Source of the DNA: Clostridium sp. AM22-11AC
GTDB lineage: Bacteria > Bacillota > Clostridia > Lachnospirales > Lachnospiraceae
Direction: 5' to 3'
DNA: 64,000 bases
NCBI RefSeq assembly: GCF_003473545.1
Contig: NZ_QUCM01000002.1
Location: 118,815-182,814, forward strand
The notes below the pieces were generated by a model that was given only the letters and a program-made list of their open reading frames with translations, made no database searches and was not told where the DNA came from. Position numbers and translations under genes: made by a program. Shown here piece by piece: positions 16,566-25,167 of this stretch (the first letter of the stretch is position 1; each line of letters opens with the position of its first letter).

Positions 16566-19364
16566 ATGGAACAGAAATTATATGATATTATGGACTGGGC
16601 GGGGATTGAGGAACTGACCTATTCAGAGTCAGCCGATCCTCACAGAATGTTAGGACCACATGCAACAGAAGAAGGCTTATTGATACAGGCATTTATACCT
16701 ACCGCAACAGCGATCACTGTAAAGCTTACAGGAAATGGGAAAAAATACCCTATGGAGTTGGCAGATGAAGCAGGATTTTATGCTGTACTGATCCCAAGAA
16801 AAACAGTGACAGATTATACCTTACTTGTCACTTATGATAATGGAACCGAAGAAGAGATCCACGATCCCTATTCTTTCGGACCACAGTTTACAGAAGATGA
16901 ATTAAAGAAATTCGGTGCAGGTATCTACTACGACATTTATGAGAAAATGGGTGCTCATCCAATGACCATTGACGGAGTAGAAGGCGTTTATTTTGCAGTA
17001 TGGGCTCCATGTGCCATGCGTGTCAGTGTAGTAGGTGACTTTAACTTATGGGACGGCAGACGCCACCAGATGCGCAAAGTAGGCGAAGGAGATGCCAGCG
17101 TATTTGAGCTGTTCATTCCGGGCCTGAAAGCAGGATGCCTTTATAAATATGAGATCAAGACCAGAGCTGGACTGCCTATGATGAAGGCAGACCCATATGG
17201 AAATTATGCAGAGCTGCGTCCAAATAATGCTTCCATTGTATGGGATATCAACAATTACCAGTGGAAAGATAAAAAATGGATGGACAAGCGGGCTGCTTCT
17301 GATACAAAGGACAAGCCTTTCAATATTTATGAAGTCCATTTAGGTTCCTGGATGCGAAAAGAGATTGCCAAGGACGAAAACGGGGAAGATATCATTGGCT
17401 CCGAGTTCTACAATTACAGGGAACTGGCTGTAAAGCTGGCTGAGTATGTAAAAGATATGGGCTATACCCATGTAGAACTGCTGCCGATCATGGAACATCC
17501 TTTAGATGCTTCCTGGGGATATCAGGTAACTGGTTATTATGCTCCTACCAGCCGCTATGGAACACCGGATGATTTCATGTACTTCATGGACTATATGCAT
17601 GAACAGGGCATTGGTGTGATCTTAGACTGGGTACCGGCCCATTTCCCGAGAGATGCTTTCGGAATGGCATGCTTTGACGGAACCTGCGTCTATGAACATG
17701 CAGACCCAAGAAAGGGCGCTCATCCGCACTGGGGTACACTGATCTATAACTACGGCCGTCCGGGAGTATCTAACTTCCTCATTGCCAACGCACTGTTCTG
17801 GGCTGAGAAGTACCACGCAGACGGCATCCGTATGGACGCGGTGGCTTCCATGCTGTATCTGGATTACGGTAAAAATGACGGTGAATGGGTGGCAAATATC
17901 TACGGCGGAAATGAAAATCTGGAAGCTGTAGAGTTCTTAAAGCACTTAAATACTGTATTCAAGGGCAGAAAGAACGGTGCGGTGCTGATCGCAGAGGAGT
18001 CTACTGCATGGCCAATGATCACCGGTGATCCAAAAGACGGCGGACTTGGTTTTGATTATAAGTGGAATATGGGCTGGATGAACGATTTCACCAACTACAT
18101 GCGCTGTGATCCATATTTCCGTAAAAATAACTATGGCGAGTTGACGTTTTCCATGCTTTATGCCTACAGTGAAAACTTTGTCCTGGTATTCTCCCATGAC
18201 GAAGTCGTTCACGGAAAAGGCTCTATGATGGGTAAGATGCCGGGAGAGACTTTAGAGGCAAAGGCTGAAAACCTGCGGGCTGCCTATGGCTTTATGATGT
18301 CCCATCCAGGCAAGAAGCTGTTATTTATGGGACAGGACTATGGCCAGATCGATGAGTGGAACGAAAATGCGTCCCTGGAATGGGATCTGTTAAAATATCC
18401 GCTGCATAAGAACATGCAGACCTACGTCCGTGAGTTAAACAAGCTGTATCAGGCCCATCCGGCACTGTATGAGCAGGACTTTGATACGGAAGGCTTTGAG
18501 TGGATCAACTGCAGCTACCATGAGGAAAGCATGATCATATTCCTGCGCAGAGGCAAAGAAGAAACTCTGCTCTGTGTATGTAACTTTGATAATATGGATC
18601 ATGAGAAATTCCGCCTGGGCGTACCATTTGCAGGAAAATATAAAGAGATCTTCAACAGTGATGCAAAAGAATTTGGCGGCGAAGGCCGTACCAACAGCCG
18701 TGTGAAAGCATCCAAGAAGATAGAATGGGATGAAAGAGAGAACTCCATTGAGATCCATATCCCGCCAATGAGCTTTATGGTATTCTCCTGTACACCAGAG
18801 GAGAAGAAGGAAAGCCCGAAGAGACTGACCACAAAGAAGGAAAGCCCGAAGAGACTGACCACAAAGAAGGCAGAGCCGAAGAAGCTGGCAACAAAGAAGG
18901 AAGAACCGAAGAAGCTGACTACGGAGAAAAAAGAAGAGCCGAAAAAGTTAGCTACAAAGAAAACAGAACTCAAAAAACTGACGGCAGAGAAGAAAGAAGA
19001 GCCAAAAAAGCTTGCGACCGCCAAGACGGAAACTCACAAACTGGAGACCACGAAGGAAGAGCCAAAGAAGTTAGCAACTGCCAAGACAGAAGCTCACAAG
19101 CTGGAAACAAAAAAAGAAGAGCCGAAAAAGCTGGCAACTGCAAAAGAAGAACCAAAGAAACTGGAAACAGCAAAGCCTGAACCAGTACCAGTTTTAGCAC
19201 CTGCAGATCCGATTGCAGAGCCAGTAACAACTCCTGCTTCAGCAGTTACAAAACCAGAGCCAGCTCCATCTCCAGCACCCGCAGCCCCGGCTCCAACCTC
19301 AGCTGCAGCAAAAAAAGCAGCACTCAGAGCAGCCAAAAAAAGAGGCCGTAATAAAAAACGCTAA
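16566..19364 (+). CDS. glgB: 1,4-alpha-glucan branching enzyme with a lysine-rich repeat tail
   Basis: The start at ATG 16566 follows AAGGGGG by 8 bases and gives 932 residues. Residues 1 to about 745 are an ordinary GlgB: N-terminal CBM48-like domain, then the GH13 barrel with nucleophile Asp424 (DGIRMDAVAS), acid/base Glu477 (AEESTAWP) and Asp545 (FSHDEVVHG), and the C-terminal beta domain. It forms alpha-1,6 branches in glycogen. From residue 746 an extra 187-residue tail follows: about twelve repeats of a 10-11-residue unit (EEPKKLATK-like), then a Pro/Ala-rich linker and a terminal KKAALRAAKKRGRNKKR-like basic end. Family members normally stop near residue 640-750. The tail may bind anionic polymers or the ribosome, but this is a guess. 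Confidence 0.95.
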   Translation: MEQKLYDIMDWAGIEELTYSESADPHRMLGPHATEEGLLIQAFIPTATAITVKLTGNGKKYPMELADEAGFYAVLIPRKTVTDYTLLVTYDNGTEEEIHDPYSFGPQFTEDELKKFGAGIYYDIYEKMGAHPMTIDGVEGVYFAVWAPCAMRVSVVGDFNLWDGRRHQMRKVGEGDASVFELFIPGLKAGCLYKYEIKTRAGLPMMKADPYGNYAELRPNNASIVWDINNYQWKDKKWMDKRAASDTKDKPFNIYEVHLGSWMRKEIAKDENGEDIIGSEFYNYRELAVKLAEYVKDMGYTHVELLPIMEHPLDASWGYQVTGYYAPTSRYGTPDDFMYFMDYMHEQGIGVILDWVPAHFPRDAFGMACFDGTCVYEHADPRKGAHPHWGTLIYNYGRPGVSNFLIANALFWAEKYHADGIRMDAVASMLYLDYGKNDGEWVANIYGGNENLEAVEFLKHLNTVFKGRKNGAVLIAEESTAWPMITGDPKDGGLGFDYKWNMGWMNDFTNYMRCDPYFRKNNYGELTFSMLYAYSENFVLVFSHDEVVHGKGSMMGKMPGETLEAKAENLRAAYGFMMSHPGKKLLFMGQDYGQIDEWNENASLEWDLLKYPLHKNMQTYVRELNKLYQAHPALYEQDFDTEGFEWINCSYHEESMIIFLRRGKEETLLCVCNFDNMDHEKFRLGVPFAGKYKEIFNSDAKEFGGEGRTNSRVKASKKIEWDERENSIEIHIPPMSFMVFSCTPEEKKESPKRLTTKKESPKRLTTKKAEPKKLATKKEEPKKLTTEKKEEPKKLATKKTELKKLTAEKKEEPKKLATAKTETHKLETTKEEPKKLATAKTEAHKLETKKEEPKKLATAKEEPKKLETAKPEPVPVLAPADPIAEPVTTPASAVTKPEPAPSPAPAAPAPTSAAAKKAALRAAKKRGRNKKR
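18801..19179 (+). repeat. Tandem 30-33-bp coding repeats in the glgB tail
   Basis: About twelve units of 30 bp (occasionally 33) encode variations of KKEEPKKLAT. The first two units (KKESPKRLTT) are identical at the nucleotide level, which points to recent duplication; later units have drifted (HKLETKK, LKKLTAEK). The reading frame is kept throughout. Such tracts can change length by slippage or unequal recombination. Confidence 0.9.
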
Positions 19365-19418
19365 AAAGCTACAAAAGACATAAAGAAACTGACATAAGAA
19401 TTACAACAGGAGGTTATC

Positions 19419-20945
19419 ATGCGTCCTTCTCTGAGAAAGCTATGGATGACGATCTCCATAAAAAGAAAAATAGGAATTTTTGCAGCCATGGTCATTTTGA
19501 TCATGGCTCTTTCCGCTTCTTTTAATGTGTGGATCACCAACGTATCCCTGGGAAGCTTTGGAGGAATTTTGAATGACAACTCCCGCTGCAATGACTTTCA
19601 GGAGGCACTGGATCAGGAAATCAGAGCTTTTGAGCATTATGTGCGAAATGCAGACCAGGAAAGCCGGGATACTTACAGGGTGGCATGTGTAAGAACAGAA
19701 CGTTGCCTGTGGTCACTGCCTTCTGAGTACAGAAGGATTGGAAAAGAGCGCAGTGCCAGGACATGGAACATAAGAAATGCCTATGAAGGTTACAAAGTTT
19801 ATCGTGATGACGTAGCGGAAGGAAATAAAACAGGCAGTGAATTTGTAGACGAACTGTATTACGTATACAAAATGCAGGAGTACCTCCAGGGATATACCGG
19901 CCGTCTGGTGCAGATAACCATGGCAGAAGGAACAGAAGAGTATCAGAAAGAAGCAGCAATGTTTTCTAATATTCCGTATATTATTGTGGCCATTTCCATC
20001 GCACTTATGATCATAGCGATCTGGCTGACAAAAATTCTTTCAAATTCCGTTGCAAAACCCATTGTATCTTTGGCTGCAAGTACCAGAAAGATAGCTGCCA
20101 ATGACTTTGATGAGCCGGACCTGATCATAGAAAATAAAGATGAAATGGGAGAATTGGTCACAGCTTTCAATGTAATGAAACACAGTACCAAGGGCTATAT
20201 TGCCACCATGAAAGAAAATAACAAAATGCAGGAGCTGCTCCACAAAGAGGAATTAGAGCGCAGTGAAATGGAAAAACAGTTAGGAAGCGCAAGGCTGGAA
20301 CTGTTAAAAAGCCAGATCAATCCCCATTTTCTCTTTAATACCCTGAATATGATCGCATGTACCGCAAAACTGGAAGATGCTGTGGATACGGAAAAGATGA
20401 TCTTAAGTCTGGGAAATCTGTTCCGCTATAACCTGAAAACAAGGGAGCAGACTGTAACATTAGACCGGGAGTTAAAGATCGTAAATGACTATATGTATCT
20501 TCAGAAAATGCGTTTTGGAAGCAGGATCAAATACCGTCTGAGCCTGGAGACGGATGCGGCAGACGTGATCATTCCGTCCCTGTCCCTGCAGCCTCTTGTA
20601 GAAAATGCGGTGGTTCATGGTCTTTCTAAAAAAGAAACGGGAGGTATCCTCCATATCCGGATCTGGAAAAAGGACCGTATGCTGATCCTTTCAGTGGCAG
20701 ATACCGGCCTTGGTATGAGTCAGGAGCGGTGCGAAGAAGTTGCTGCAGCAATGAAAGAACACCGCACGGCAAAGATTGGGATCGGGCTTGGAAATATTTA
20801 TAAGCGTGTCCATATGATGTACCAAAAGGGAGATCTGCGGATCTACAGCCGGGAAGGAAAAGGAACAGTGATACAATTGATGATACCGCAGGGAGAAGAA
20901 AAACAGGGGGAAGAAGTATATGTACCGACTGCTGATCGCAGATGA
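19419..20945 (+). CDS. Sensor histidine kinase, YesM/LytS type
   Basis: The 508-residue protein has a membrane segment near residues 17-38, an extracytoplasmic helical sensor region of about 145 residues, a second membrane segment near 187-207, a HAMP domain, then a His_kinase domain with SQINPHFLFNTLN (phosphorylated His303). The HATPase part has QPLVENAVVHGL and DTGLGM. This is the class that pairs with AraC-type regulators to sense sugars or organic acids. ATG 19419 follows AGGAGG. It overlaps its regulator by 26 bases and precedes a TRAP transporter, so it probably senses the TRAP cargo. No terminator separates it from glgB, 54 bases upstream. Confidence 0.92.
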   Translation: MRPSLRKLWMTISIKRKIGIFAAMVILIMALSASFNVWITNVSLGSFGGILNDNSRCNDFQEALDQEIRAFEHYVRNADQESRDTYRVACVRTERCLWSLPSEYRRIGKERSARTWNIRNAYEGYKVYRDDVAEGNKTGSEFVDELYYVYKMQEYLQGYTGRLVQITMAEGTEEYQKEAAMFSNIPYIIVAISIALMIIAIWLTKILSNSVAKPIVSLAASTRKIAANDFDEPDLIIENKDEMGELVTAFNVMKHSTKGYIATMKENNKMQELLHKEELERSEMEKQLGSARLELLKSQINPHFLFNTLNMIACTAKLEDAVDTEKMILSLGNLFRYNLKTREQTVTLDRELKIVNDYMYLQKMRFGSRIKYRLSLETDAADVIIPSLSLQPLVENAVVHGLSKKETGGILHIRIWKKDRMLILSVADTGLGMSQERCEEVAAAMKEHRTAKIGIGLGNIYKRVHMMYQKGDLRIYSREGKGTVIQLMIPQGEEKQGEEVYVPTADRR

Positions 20946-21726
20946 TGAAATGATCGAGAGAAAGGTTCTTTTTAAAACATTAAGCCAGAACCTGAAGGGG
21001 CAGTGTGAGATCTTCCAGGCAGAAAACGGAAGAGAAGCACTGGAAATATATGAAAAAGAAAAGATCCAGATCGCCATACTGGATATTGAAATGCCAGGTA
21101 TCAACGGAATCCAGGCAGCAGAGCGGATAAGGGAGAAGGATAAAAAATGCTGTATTATCTTTCTTACAGCTTTTGATGAATTTGCCTATGCCAAGAAGGC
21201 AATCACAGTCAGGGCGTTAGATTATCTTTTAAAACCCTGGGATGAAAAAGAATTGATGCTGGTACTGGAAGAAGCCATGCGAATGGCGGGAGAAGAAAAA
21301 GATTTTCAGAAAGAAAAGACAGAAGAGGTATCCGAGGAAGAAAAACGGGACGATCCGGAAGAACTGGCAGAAGATGATGCAGGTGAAAATCTGCGCATGA
21401 ATAAAGTAACAGAGATCATACGGGACTATATCCGTGAAAATTACATGTATGATCTTTCTGTACAGGATCTGGCTGACAAGATGAATTATTCAGAGCCTTA
21501 TTTCTGCCGGCTTTTCAAGCAGAGTTTTGGACAGAATTTTACAGCGTATCTTACAGAATACCGTGTTTCCATGGCGAAAAAAATGTTAGAAGAACCTACC
21601 GTCAATATTAAGGATATAGGAAAGTCAGTAGGATACGAAGACTCTAATTATTTTACAAAAGTGTTTAGAAGGATCACAGGGCAGAGTCCTTCAGAGTATC
21701 GAAATACTGTGTTCCGGGAAAAATAA
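20920..21726 (+). CDS. Response regulator with AraC-type DNA-binding domain (YesN-like)
   Basis: The 268-residue protein begins with a CheY-like receiver (MYRLLIADDE; phospho-acceptor Asp55 in ILDIEMPG; Lys in LLKPWDEKE). An acidic linker of about 40 residues follows, then an AraC/XylS double helix-turn-helix domain from about residue 165. Its DLADKMNYSEPYFCRLFKQSFGQNF and DIGKSVGYEDSNYFTKVFRRITGQSPSEYR motifs are classical. It overlaps the kinase gene by 26 bases. The TRAP operon starts 186 bases downstream, and direct repeats upstream of the dctP promoter are good candidate binding sites, so it is probably an activator of TRAP uptake. Confidence 0.92.
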   Translation: MYRLLIADDEMIERKVLFKTLSQNLKGQCEIFQAENGREALEIYEKEKIQIAILDIEMPGINGIQAAERIREKDKKCCIIFLTAFDEFAYAKKAITVRALDYLLKPWDEKELMLVLEEAMRMAGEEKDFQKEKTEEVSEEEKRDDPEELAEDDAGENLRMNKVTEIIRDYIRENYMYDLSVQDLADKMNYSEPYFCRLFKQSFGQNFTAYLTEYRVSMAKKMLEEPTVNIKDIGKSVGYEDSNYFTKVFRRITGQSPSEYRNTVFREK

Positions 21727-21764
21727 TCTCCAAGCCAGCGCATGGCTGAATTATAACAAAAAAT

Positions 21765-21801
21765 TACGGTATAGGTCAAAATCATACTAGGATTATCAAA
21801 A
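21765..21801 (+). promoter_or_regulatory. Candidate response-regulator direct repeats upstream of dctP
   Basis: TAC-N8-TCAAAA occurs at 21765-21781 and again at 21785-21801, exactly 20 bp apart. A weaker third copy (TAC, then TCA) begins at 21805 and runs into the -35. Tandem sites about two helical turns apart just upstream of a weak -35 are typical of AraC-type activators. Confidence 0.5.
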
Positions 21802-21809
21802 ATTTACCA

Positions 21810-21838
21810 TGGTCAGAACAAGATTTTACCCTTATAAT
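21810..21838 (+). promoter_or_regulatory. Promoter of the TRAP operon
   Basis: TGGTCA at 21810-21815 and a perfect TATAAT at 21833-21838 are separated by 17 bases. The weak -35 is consistent with a need for an activator. Confidence 0.6.
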
Positions 21839-21911
21839 GAAATCAGCATAAAGAAAGCGTAAAAAAACATAAACAATATGTGAAAAACGTATTAACAGGA
21901 GGGTAAACAAA

Positions 21912-23027
21912 ATGAAAAAAAGATGGTTAAGCGCAGCACTTTGCACAGCTATGGTAGCCGGATCACTGGCAGGATGCGGATTAAAATCCCCAGAAACAAC
22001 TACTACAGCAGCAGCTACTGAGGCAGCTAAGGAGGAAGCGACCACAGCAGCAGAAGCAAAAGAGGAATCCAAAGGAGAGTCTGCAGCAGCTGGGGAGCCT
22101 GTAGGACCTGCAGTTACTCTGGTAATGGCAGAGGTTAATCCACTGGATACTATCGTTGGACAGACTGATACAGCATTCAAAGAGAAAGTAGAAGAGCTGT
22201 CCGGCGGATCTATCACTGTAGACCTGCAGGCAAGTGGTGTTCTTGGTTCTGAGAACGACGTTCTGGATACCATGCTTGGTGGTGGCGGAACTATTGATAT
22301 GTCCCGTATCTCCGCATTCGCTCTGACAAGCTACGGCGCAGAGAAGTCCGTACTTCTGTCTGTACCTTATACATTTGTAAACCGTGAACATTTCTGGAAA
22401 TTTGCAGATAGCGAACTGGCTCCAGAGTTCTTAATGGAACCGCATGACAACGGACTGGGCGTAAGAGGTCTGTTCTACGGAGAAGAAGGTTTCCGTCATT
22501 TCTTCACTGTTAAGCCAGTAAATGGTCTGGAAGACTTAAAGGGAATGAAGCTTCGTGTTTCTAACGACCCGATCATGAACGGTATGGTAGCTGGACTTGG
22601 CGCAAACGCAACTGTTGTTTCCTTCAACGAACTGTACTCCGCACTGCAGACCGGCGTTGTTGACGGTGCTGAGCAGCCAATCGCAAACTATCAGTCCAAC
22701 GCATTCCCAGAAGTTGCTCCTAACCTGATCCTTGATGGACATACCTTAGGTGCTATCCAGGTTATCATCACAGATGACGCTTGGGATAAATTAACTCCAG
22801 AGCAGCAGGATGTTCTGACCGAAGCTGGAAAGTATGCATCTGAATTCAACCGTAAGATCTCTGAAGAAGCAGAGAACAAAGTTCTGGATGAGTTAAAGGC
22901 AAATGGCGTAAACGTTGTAGAAGTAGAAGATAAGACTCCATGGCAGGAAGCTTGCAAGGACATTATCGAGTCCTCTACAAAGGATAACGCAGAACTGTAT
23001 CAGCAGATCCTTGATATGGCAAAATAA
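21912..23027 (+). CDS. TRAP transporter substrate-binding lipoprotein (DctP family)
   Basis: The 371-residue protein has a lipoprotein signal with lipobox LAGC (Cys22), then a linker of about 35 residues rich in Thr, Ala, Glu and Lys. The DctP fold follows, with GLEDLKGMKLRVSNDPIMNGMVAGLGAN (the arginine that usually binds the substrate carboxylate) and ALQTGVVDGAEQPIANY. It captures an organic acid outside the membrane and delivers it to the DctQM permease encoded next. ATG 21912 follows AGGAGG. A terminator-like hairpin after the stop could allow more of this protein than of the permease. Confidence 0.93.
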   Translation: MKKRWLSAALCTAMVAGSLAGCGLKSPETTTTAAATEAAKEEATTAAEAKEESKGESAAAGEPVGPAVTLVMAEVNPLDTIVGQTDTAFKEKVEELSGGSITVDLQASGVLGSENDVLDTMLGGGGTIDMSRISAFALTSYGAEKSVLLSVPYTFVNREHFWKFADSELAPEFLMEPHDNGLGVRGLFYGEEGFRHFFTVKPVNGLEDLKGMKLRVSNDPIMNGMVAGLGANATVVSFNELYSALQTGVVDGAEQPIANYQSNAFPEVAPNLILDGHTLGAIQVIITDDAWDKLTPEQQDVLTEAGKYASEFNRKISEEAENKVLDELKANGVNVVEVEDKTPWQEACKDIIESSTKDNAELYQQILDMAK

Positions 23028-23065
23028 TCTGAGTCAGCCAGTTAAATAGGGAAATGGTGTATTAG

Positions 23066-23100
23066 GCGCAGGGGAGCGCGTCTCTCCTGCGCTTTTAATT
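23066..23100 (+). terminator. Terminator-like hairpin between dctP and dctQ
   Basis: GCGCAGGGGAG at 23066-23076 pairs with CTCTCCTGCGC at 23082-23092 through 11 pairs (one G-U), with a 5-base loop and TTTTAATT after it. It lies inside the operon, so it probably acts as a partial terminator or an mRNA-stabilising 3' end for dctP. Confidence 0.8.
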
Positions 23101-23118
23101 AAGAAAGGGGACTGAAGA

Positions 23119-23640
23119 ATGCCTTCAATTTTTGAAAAGATCGATAAGATCCGTCCTTTGTATGATGCGGTATATAAATTTGTATTATTTATCTGCAAGC
23201 TTTTGCTTGTAGTTGATATCGCTATTACCAGTATGTCCGTTGCAGGACGTTATATCTCATTTATTCCAGATCCGGCATGGTCTGAAGAAGTAGTTCTTTC
23301 CTGTATGGCTTATATGGCTGTGCTTTCCGCAGCTCTGGCAATCCGCCGCGGTGCTCATATCCGTATGACCGCTCTTGACAGCTATCTGCCAAAGAAGCTG
23401 GTTAAATCCCTGGATATCCTTGCTGATGTAGCTGTTTTAGTACTGGCTGTCATCATGCTGACTGTAGGCTGGACTTATGCTTCCGGTATCGGTTCAAAGG
23501 GTACTTATGTAAGTATGCCTGGAGTATCCCGTTTCTGGATGTATCTGCCGGTTCCGTTAGCAGGTGTTGCGATGATCATTTTCGAGATCGAAGCACTGTA
23601 CAATCATATCAGAAGCTTTTATGTAAAGGAGGAGAAGTAG
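23119..23640 (+). CDS. TRAP transporter small permease (DctQ family)
   Basis: The 173-residue protein has four predicted membrane segments. The typical DctQ loop RYISFIPDPAWSEEVVLSCMAYMAVLSAALAIRRGAHIRM includes the conserved W-x-EE and aliphatic-R-x-GAH elements. It forms the small integral-membrane subunit that joins the large permease and interacts with the binding protein. It starts at ATG 23119 after AAAGGGG. Its stop lies next to the start of dctM, so the two are translationally coupled. Confidence 0.92.
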   Translation: MPSIFEKIDKIRPLYDAVYKFVLFICKLLLVVDIAITSMSVAGRYISFIPDPAWSEEVVLSCMAYMAVLSAALAIRRGAHIRMTALDSYLPKKLVKSLDILADVAVLVLAVIMLTVGWTYASGIGSKGTYVSMPGVSRFWMYLPVPLAGVAMIIFEIEALYNHIRSFYVKEEK

Positions 23641-23641
23641 T

Positions 23642-24937
23642 ATGGATGTAAATAGCATGGCAATTCTTATATTACTGGGAAGCTTCTTCCTTATGATCAT
23701 GCTGCGTTTCCCGATCGCATACGCAGTAGCTCTTTCTTCTGTATTCTGTCTGATGGCCCAGGGGCTTCCTCTGACTACCATCTGTCAGCAGATGGTAAAA
23801 GGTATCAGCTCTTTCAGCTTAATGGCAGTACCTTTCTTTATCACAATGGGATGCCTGATGGGTTCCGGTGGTATTTCTGAAAAACTGATCGCTCTGGCAA
23901 ATGCCTGCGTAGGCTGGATGCGAGGCGGTATGGCAATGGTAAACATCGTTGCATCTTATTTCTTTGGTGGTATTTCCGGTTCTGCATCTGCAGATACTGC
24001 TTCCTTAGGATCTATTCTGATCCCTATGATGGTTGACCAGGGATATGACGGTGACTTCTCTACTGCAGTTACTATTACTTCTTCCTGTGAGGGACTTCTG
24101 GTTCCACCTAGCCACAACATGGTTATTTATGCTACCACAGCAGGTGGTATTTCCGTAGGAAGCTTATTCCTTGCGGGTTATGTTCCGGGAGCTCTTTTAG
24201 CAGCATCCCTGATGGTTGGTTCTTACATTATTTCTGTAAAGCGCAACTATCCAAAGGGCGACAAGTTCAGCATGAAGAACCTGTTAAAGCAGTTAAGCGT
24301 TTCCTTCTGGGCATTAGCAGCCGTTCTGATCGTAGTGTTCGGCGTTGTAGGCGGTGTGTTCACAGCTACTGAGTCTGCAGCAGTTGCAGTTATCTACAGC
24401 TTGATCGTCAGCGTATTTATCTACAAAGGTCTTGACTGGAAAGGTGTTTGGAGAGTCCTGGGCGAGTGTGTAGATACTCTTTCTATCGTACTGATCCTGA
24501 TCGCAACCTCCAGTATCTTCGGTTACTGCCTTACAAGACTTCACGTACCGGATCTGGCAGCTCAGGCTATTGTTGGACTGACTGATAACCCAATCCTGAT
24601 CGCTCTGTTATTAAACCTGATCCTTCTGGTATTAGGCTGCATTATGGATATGGCTCCGATCATCCTGATCGCAACTCCTATCCTTCTGCCGATCGCAACA
24701 TCTATTGGTATTGACCCGATCCAGTTTGGTATCATGGTTGTCCTTAACTGTGGTATCGGACTTCTGACACCTCCTGTAGGTGCTGTACTTTTCATCGGTT
24801 CTGCTGTTGCAAAGATCCCGATGGAAAAGGTTGTAAAAGCAACATTACCATTCTATCTGTGCATGATCATTACCCTGCTGCTGATCACCTTCGTACCAGG
24901 AATCAGCTTATGGCTTCCAAGTGTATTTGCACATTGA
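23642..24937 (+). CDS. TRAP transporter large permease (DctM family)
   Basis: The 431-residue, strongly hydrophobic protein has about twelve membrane segments. DctM hallmarks are PFFITMGCLMGSGGISEKLIALANACVGWMRGGMAMVNIVASYFFGGISGSASADTASLGSILIPMM near the start and PIQFGIMVVLNCGIGLLTPPVGAVLF near the end. It is the sodium-driven ion-transporter superfamily channel that moves the bound organic acid inward. ATG 23642 follows AAGGAGGAG, which overlaps the dctQ stop. A strong terminator follows at 24981. Confidence 0.95.
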   Translation: MDVNSMAILILLGSFFLMIMLRFPIAYAVALSSVFCLMAQGLPLTTICQQMVKGISSFSLMAVPFFITMGCLMGSGGISEKLIALANACVGWMRGGMAMVNIVASYFFGGISGSASADTASLGSILIPMMVDQGYDGDFSTAVTITSSCEGLLVPPSHNMVIYATTAGGISVGSLFLAGYVPGALLAASLMVGSYIISVKRNYPKGDKFSMKNLLKQLSVSFWALAAVLIVVFGVVGGVFTATESAAVAVIYSLIVSVFIYKGLDWKGVWRVLGECVDTLSIVLILIATSSIFGYCLTRLHVPDLAAQAIVGLTDNPILIALLLNLILLVLGCIMDMAPIILIATPILLPIATSIGIDPIQFGIMVVLNCGIGLLTPPVGAVLFIGSAVAKIPMEKVVKATLPFYLCMIITLLLITFVPGISLWLPSVFAH

Positions 24938-24980
24938 TAGAATGACAGAAGTTTGATAAAAGTGTAGTACATATAAAAAT

Positions 24981-25010
24981 AAAGGGGGTGTCGTGGACAT
25001 CCCCTTTTAT
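24981..25010 (+). terminator. Terminator of the TRAP operon
   Basis: AAAGGGGGTGTC at 24981-24992 pairs with GACATCCCCTTT (24996-25007) over 12 pairs with one G-U, a 3-base loop and a T-run. Confidence 0.9.
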
Positions 25011-25012
25011 GC

Positions 25013-25144
25013 TATAATGTAATGAGCACAGGGAAAAACAAGCGGCTGCGAAGCAGACATTTGTTTTTTTCAAGCCATTAACGAACGAACCGCCTGCGTC
25101 AGCAGGCAGTAGAGTGCGAATGCGCGGGGTTCGTGAGTGTATAC
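25013..25144 (+). other. Structured promoter-leader element, copy A
   Basis: This intergenic block begins with an extended -10 (TGCTATAAT, 25010-25018) and ends 23 bases before the YcxB-like gene. It contains stem P1 (AAAAACAA with TTGTTTTT around CTGC-GAA-GCAG), the conserved single strand CAAGCCATTAACGAA (25071-25085), and a three-way junction. The outer stem is ACGAACC (25085-25091) with GGTTCGT (25128-25134). P3 is GCCTGC-GTCA-GCAGGC, and P4 is GTGC-GAAT-GCGC. An inverted second copy at 33205-33330 keeps every stem, with compensatory changes. I do not recognise it as a known riboswitch. It may be a cis-regulatory RNA or a mobile promoter cassette. Confidence 0.75.
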
Positions 25145-25167
25145 GCACATTCAAGGGGGACCAATTC

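Noticed and set aside
18801..19179. Possible CRISPR-like repeats
   Set aside because: The repeats are directly tandem without unique spacers, stay in the glgB frame, and no cas genes are present.
18599..19336. Antisense open frames rich in Ala, Leu, Phe and Ser opposite the glgB tail
   Set aside because: They mirror the lysine-rich coding repeats and lack ribosome sites and homology.
24994..25018. TGGACA as a -35 for the TATAAT at 25013
   Set aside because: The spacing is only 13 bases and the hexamer lies in the TRAP terminator; the extended -10 explains the promoter better.
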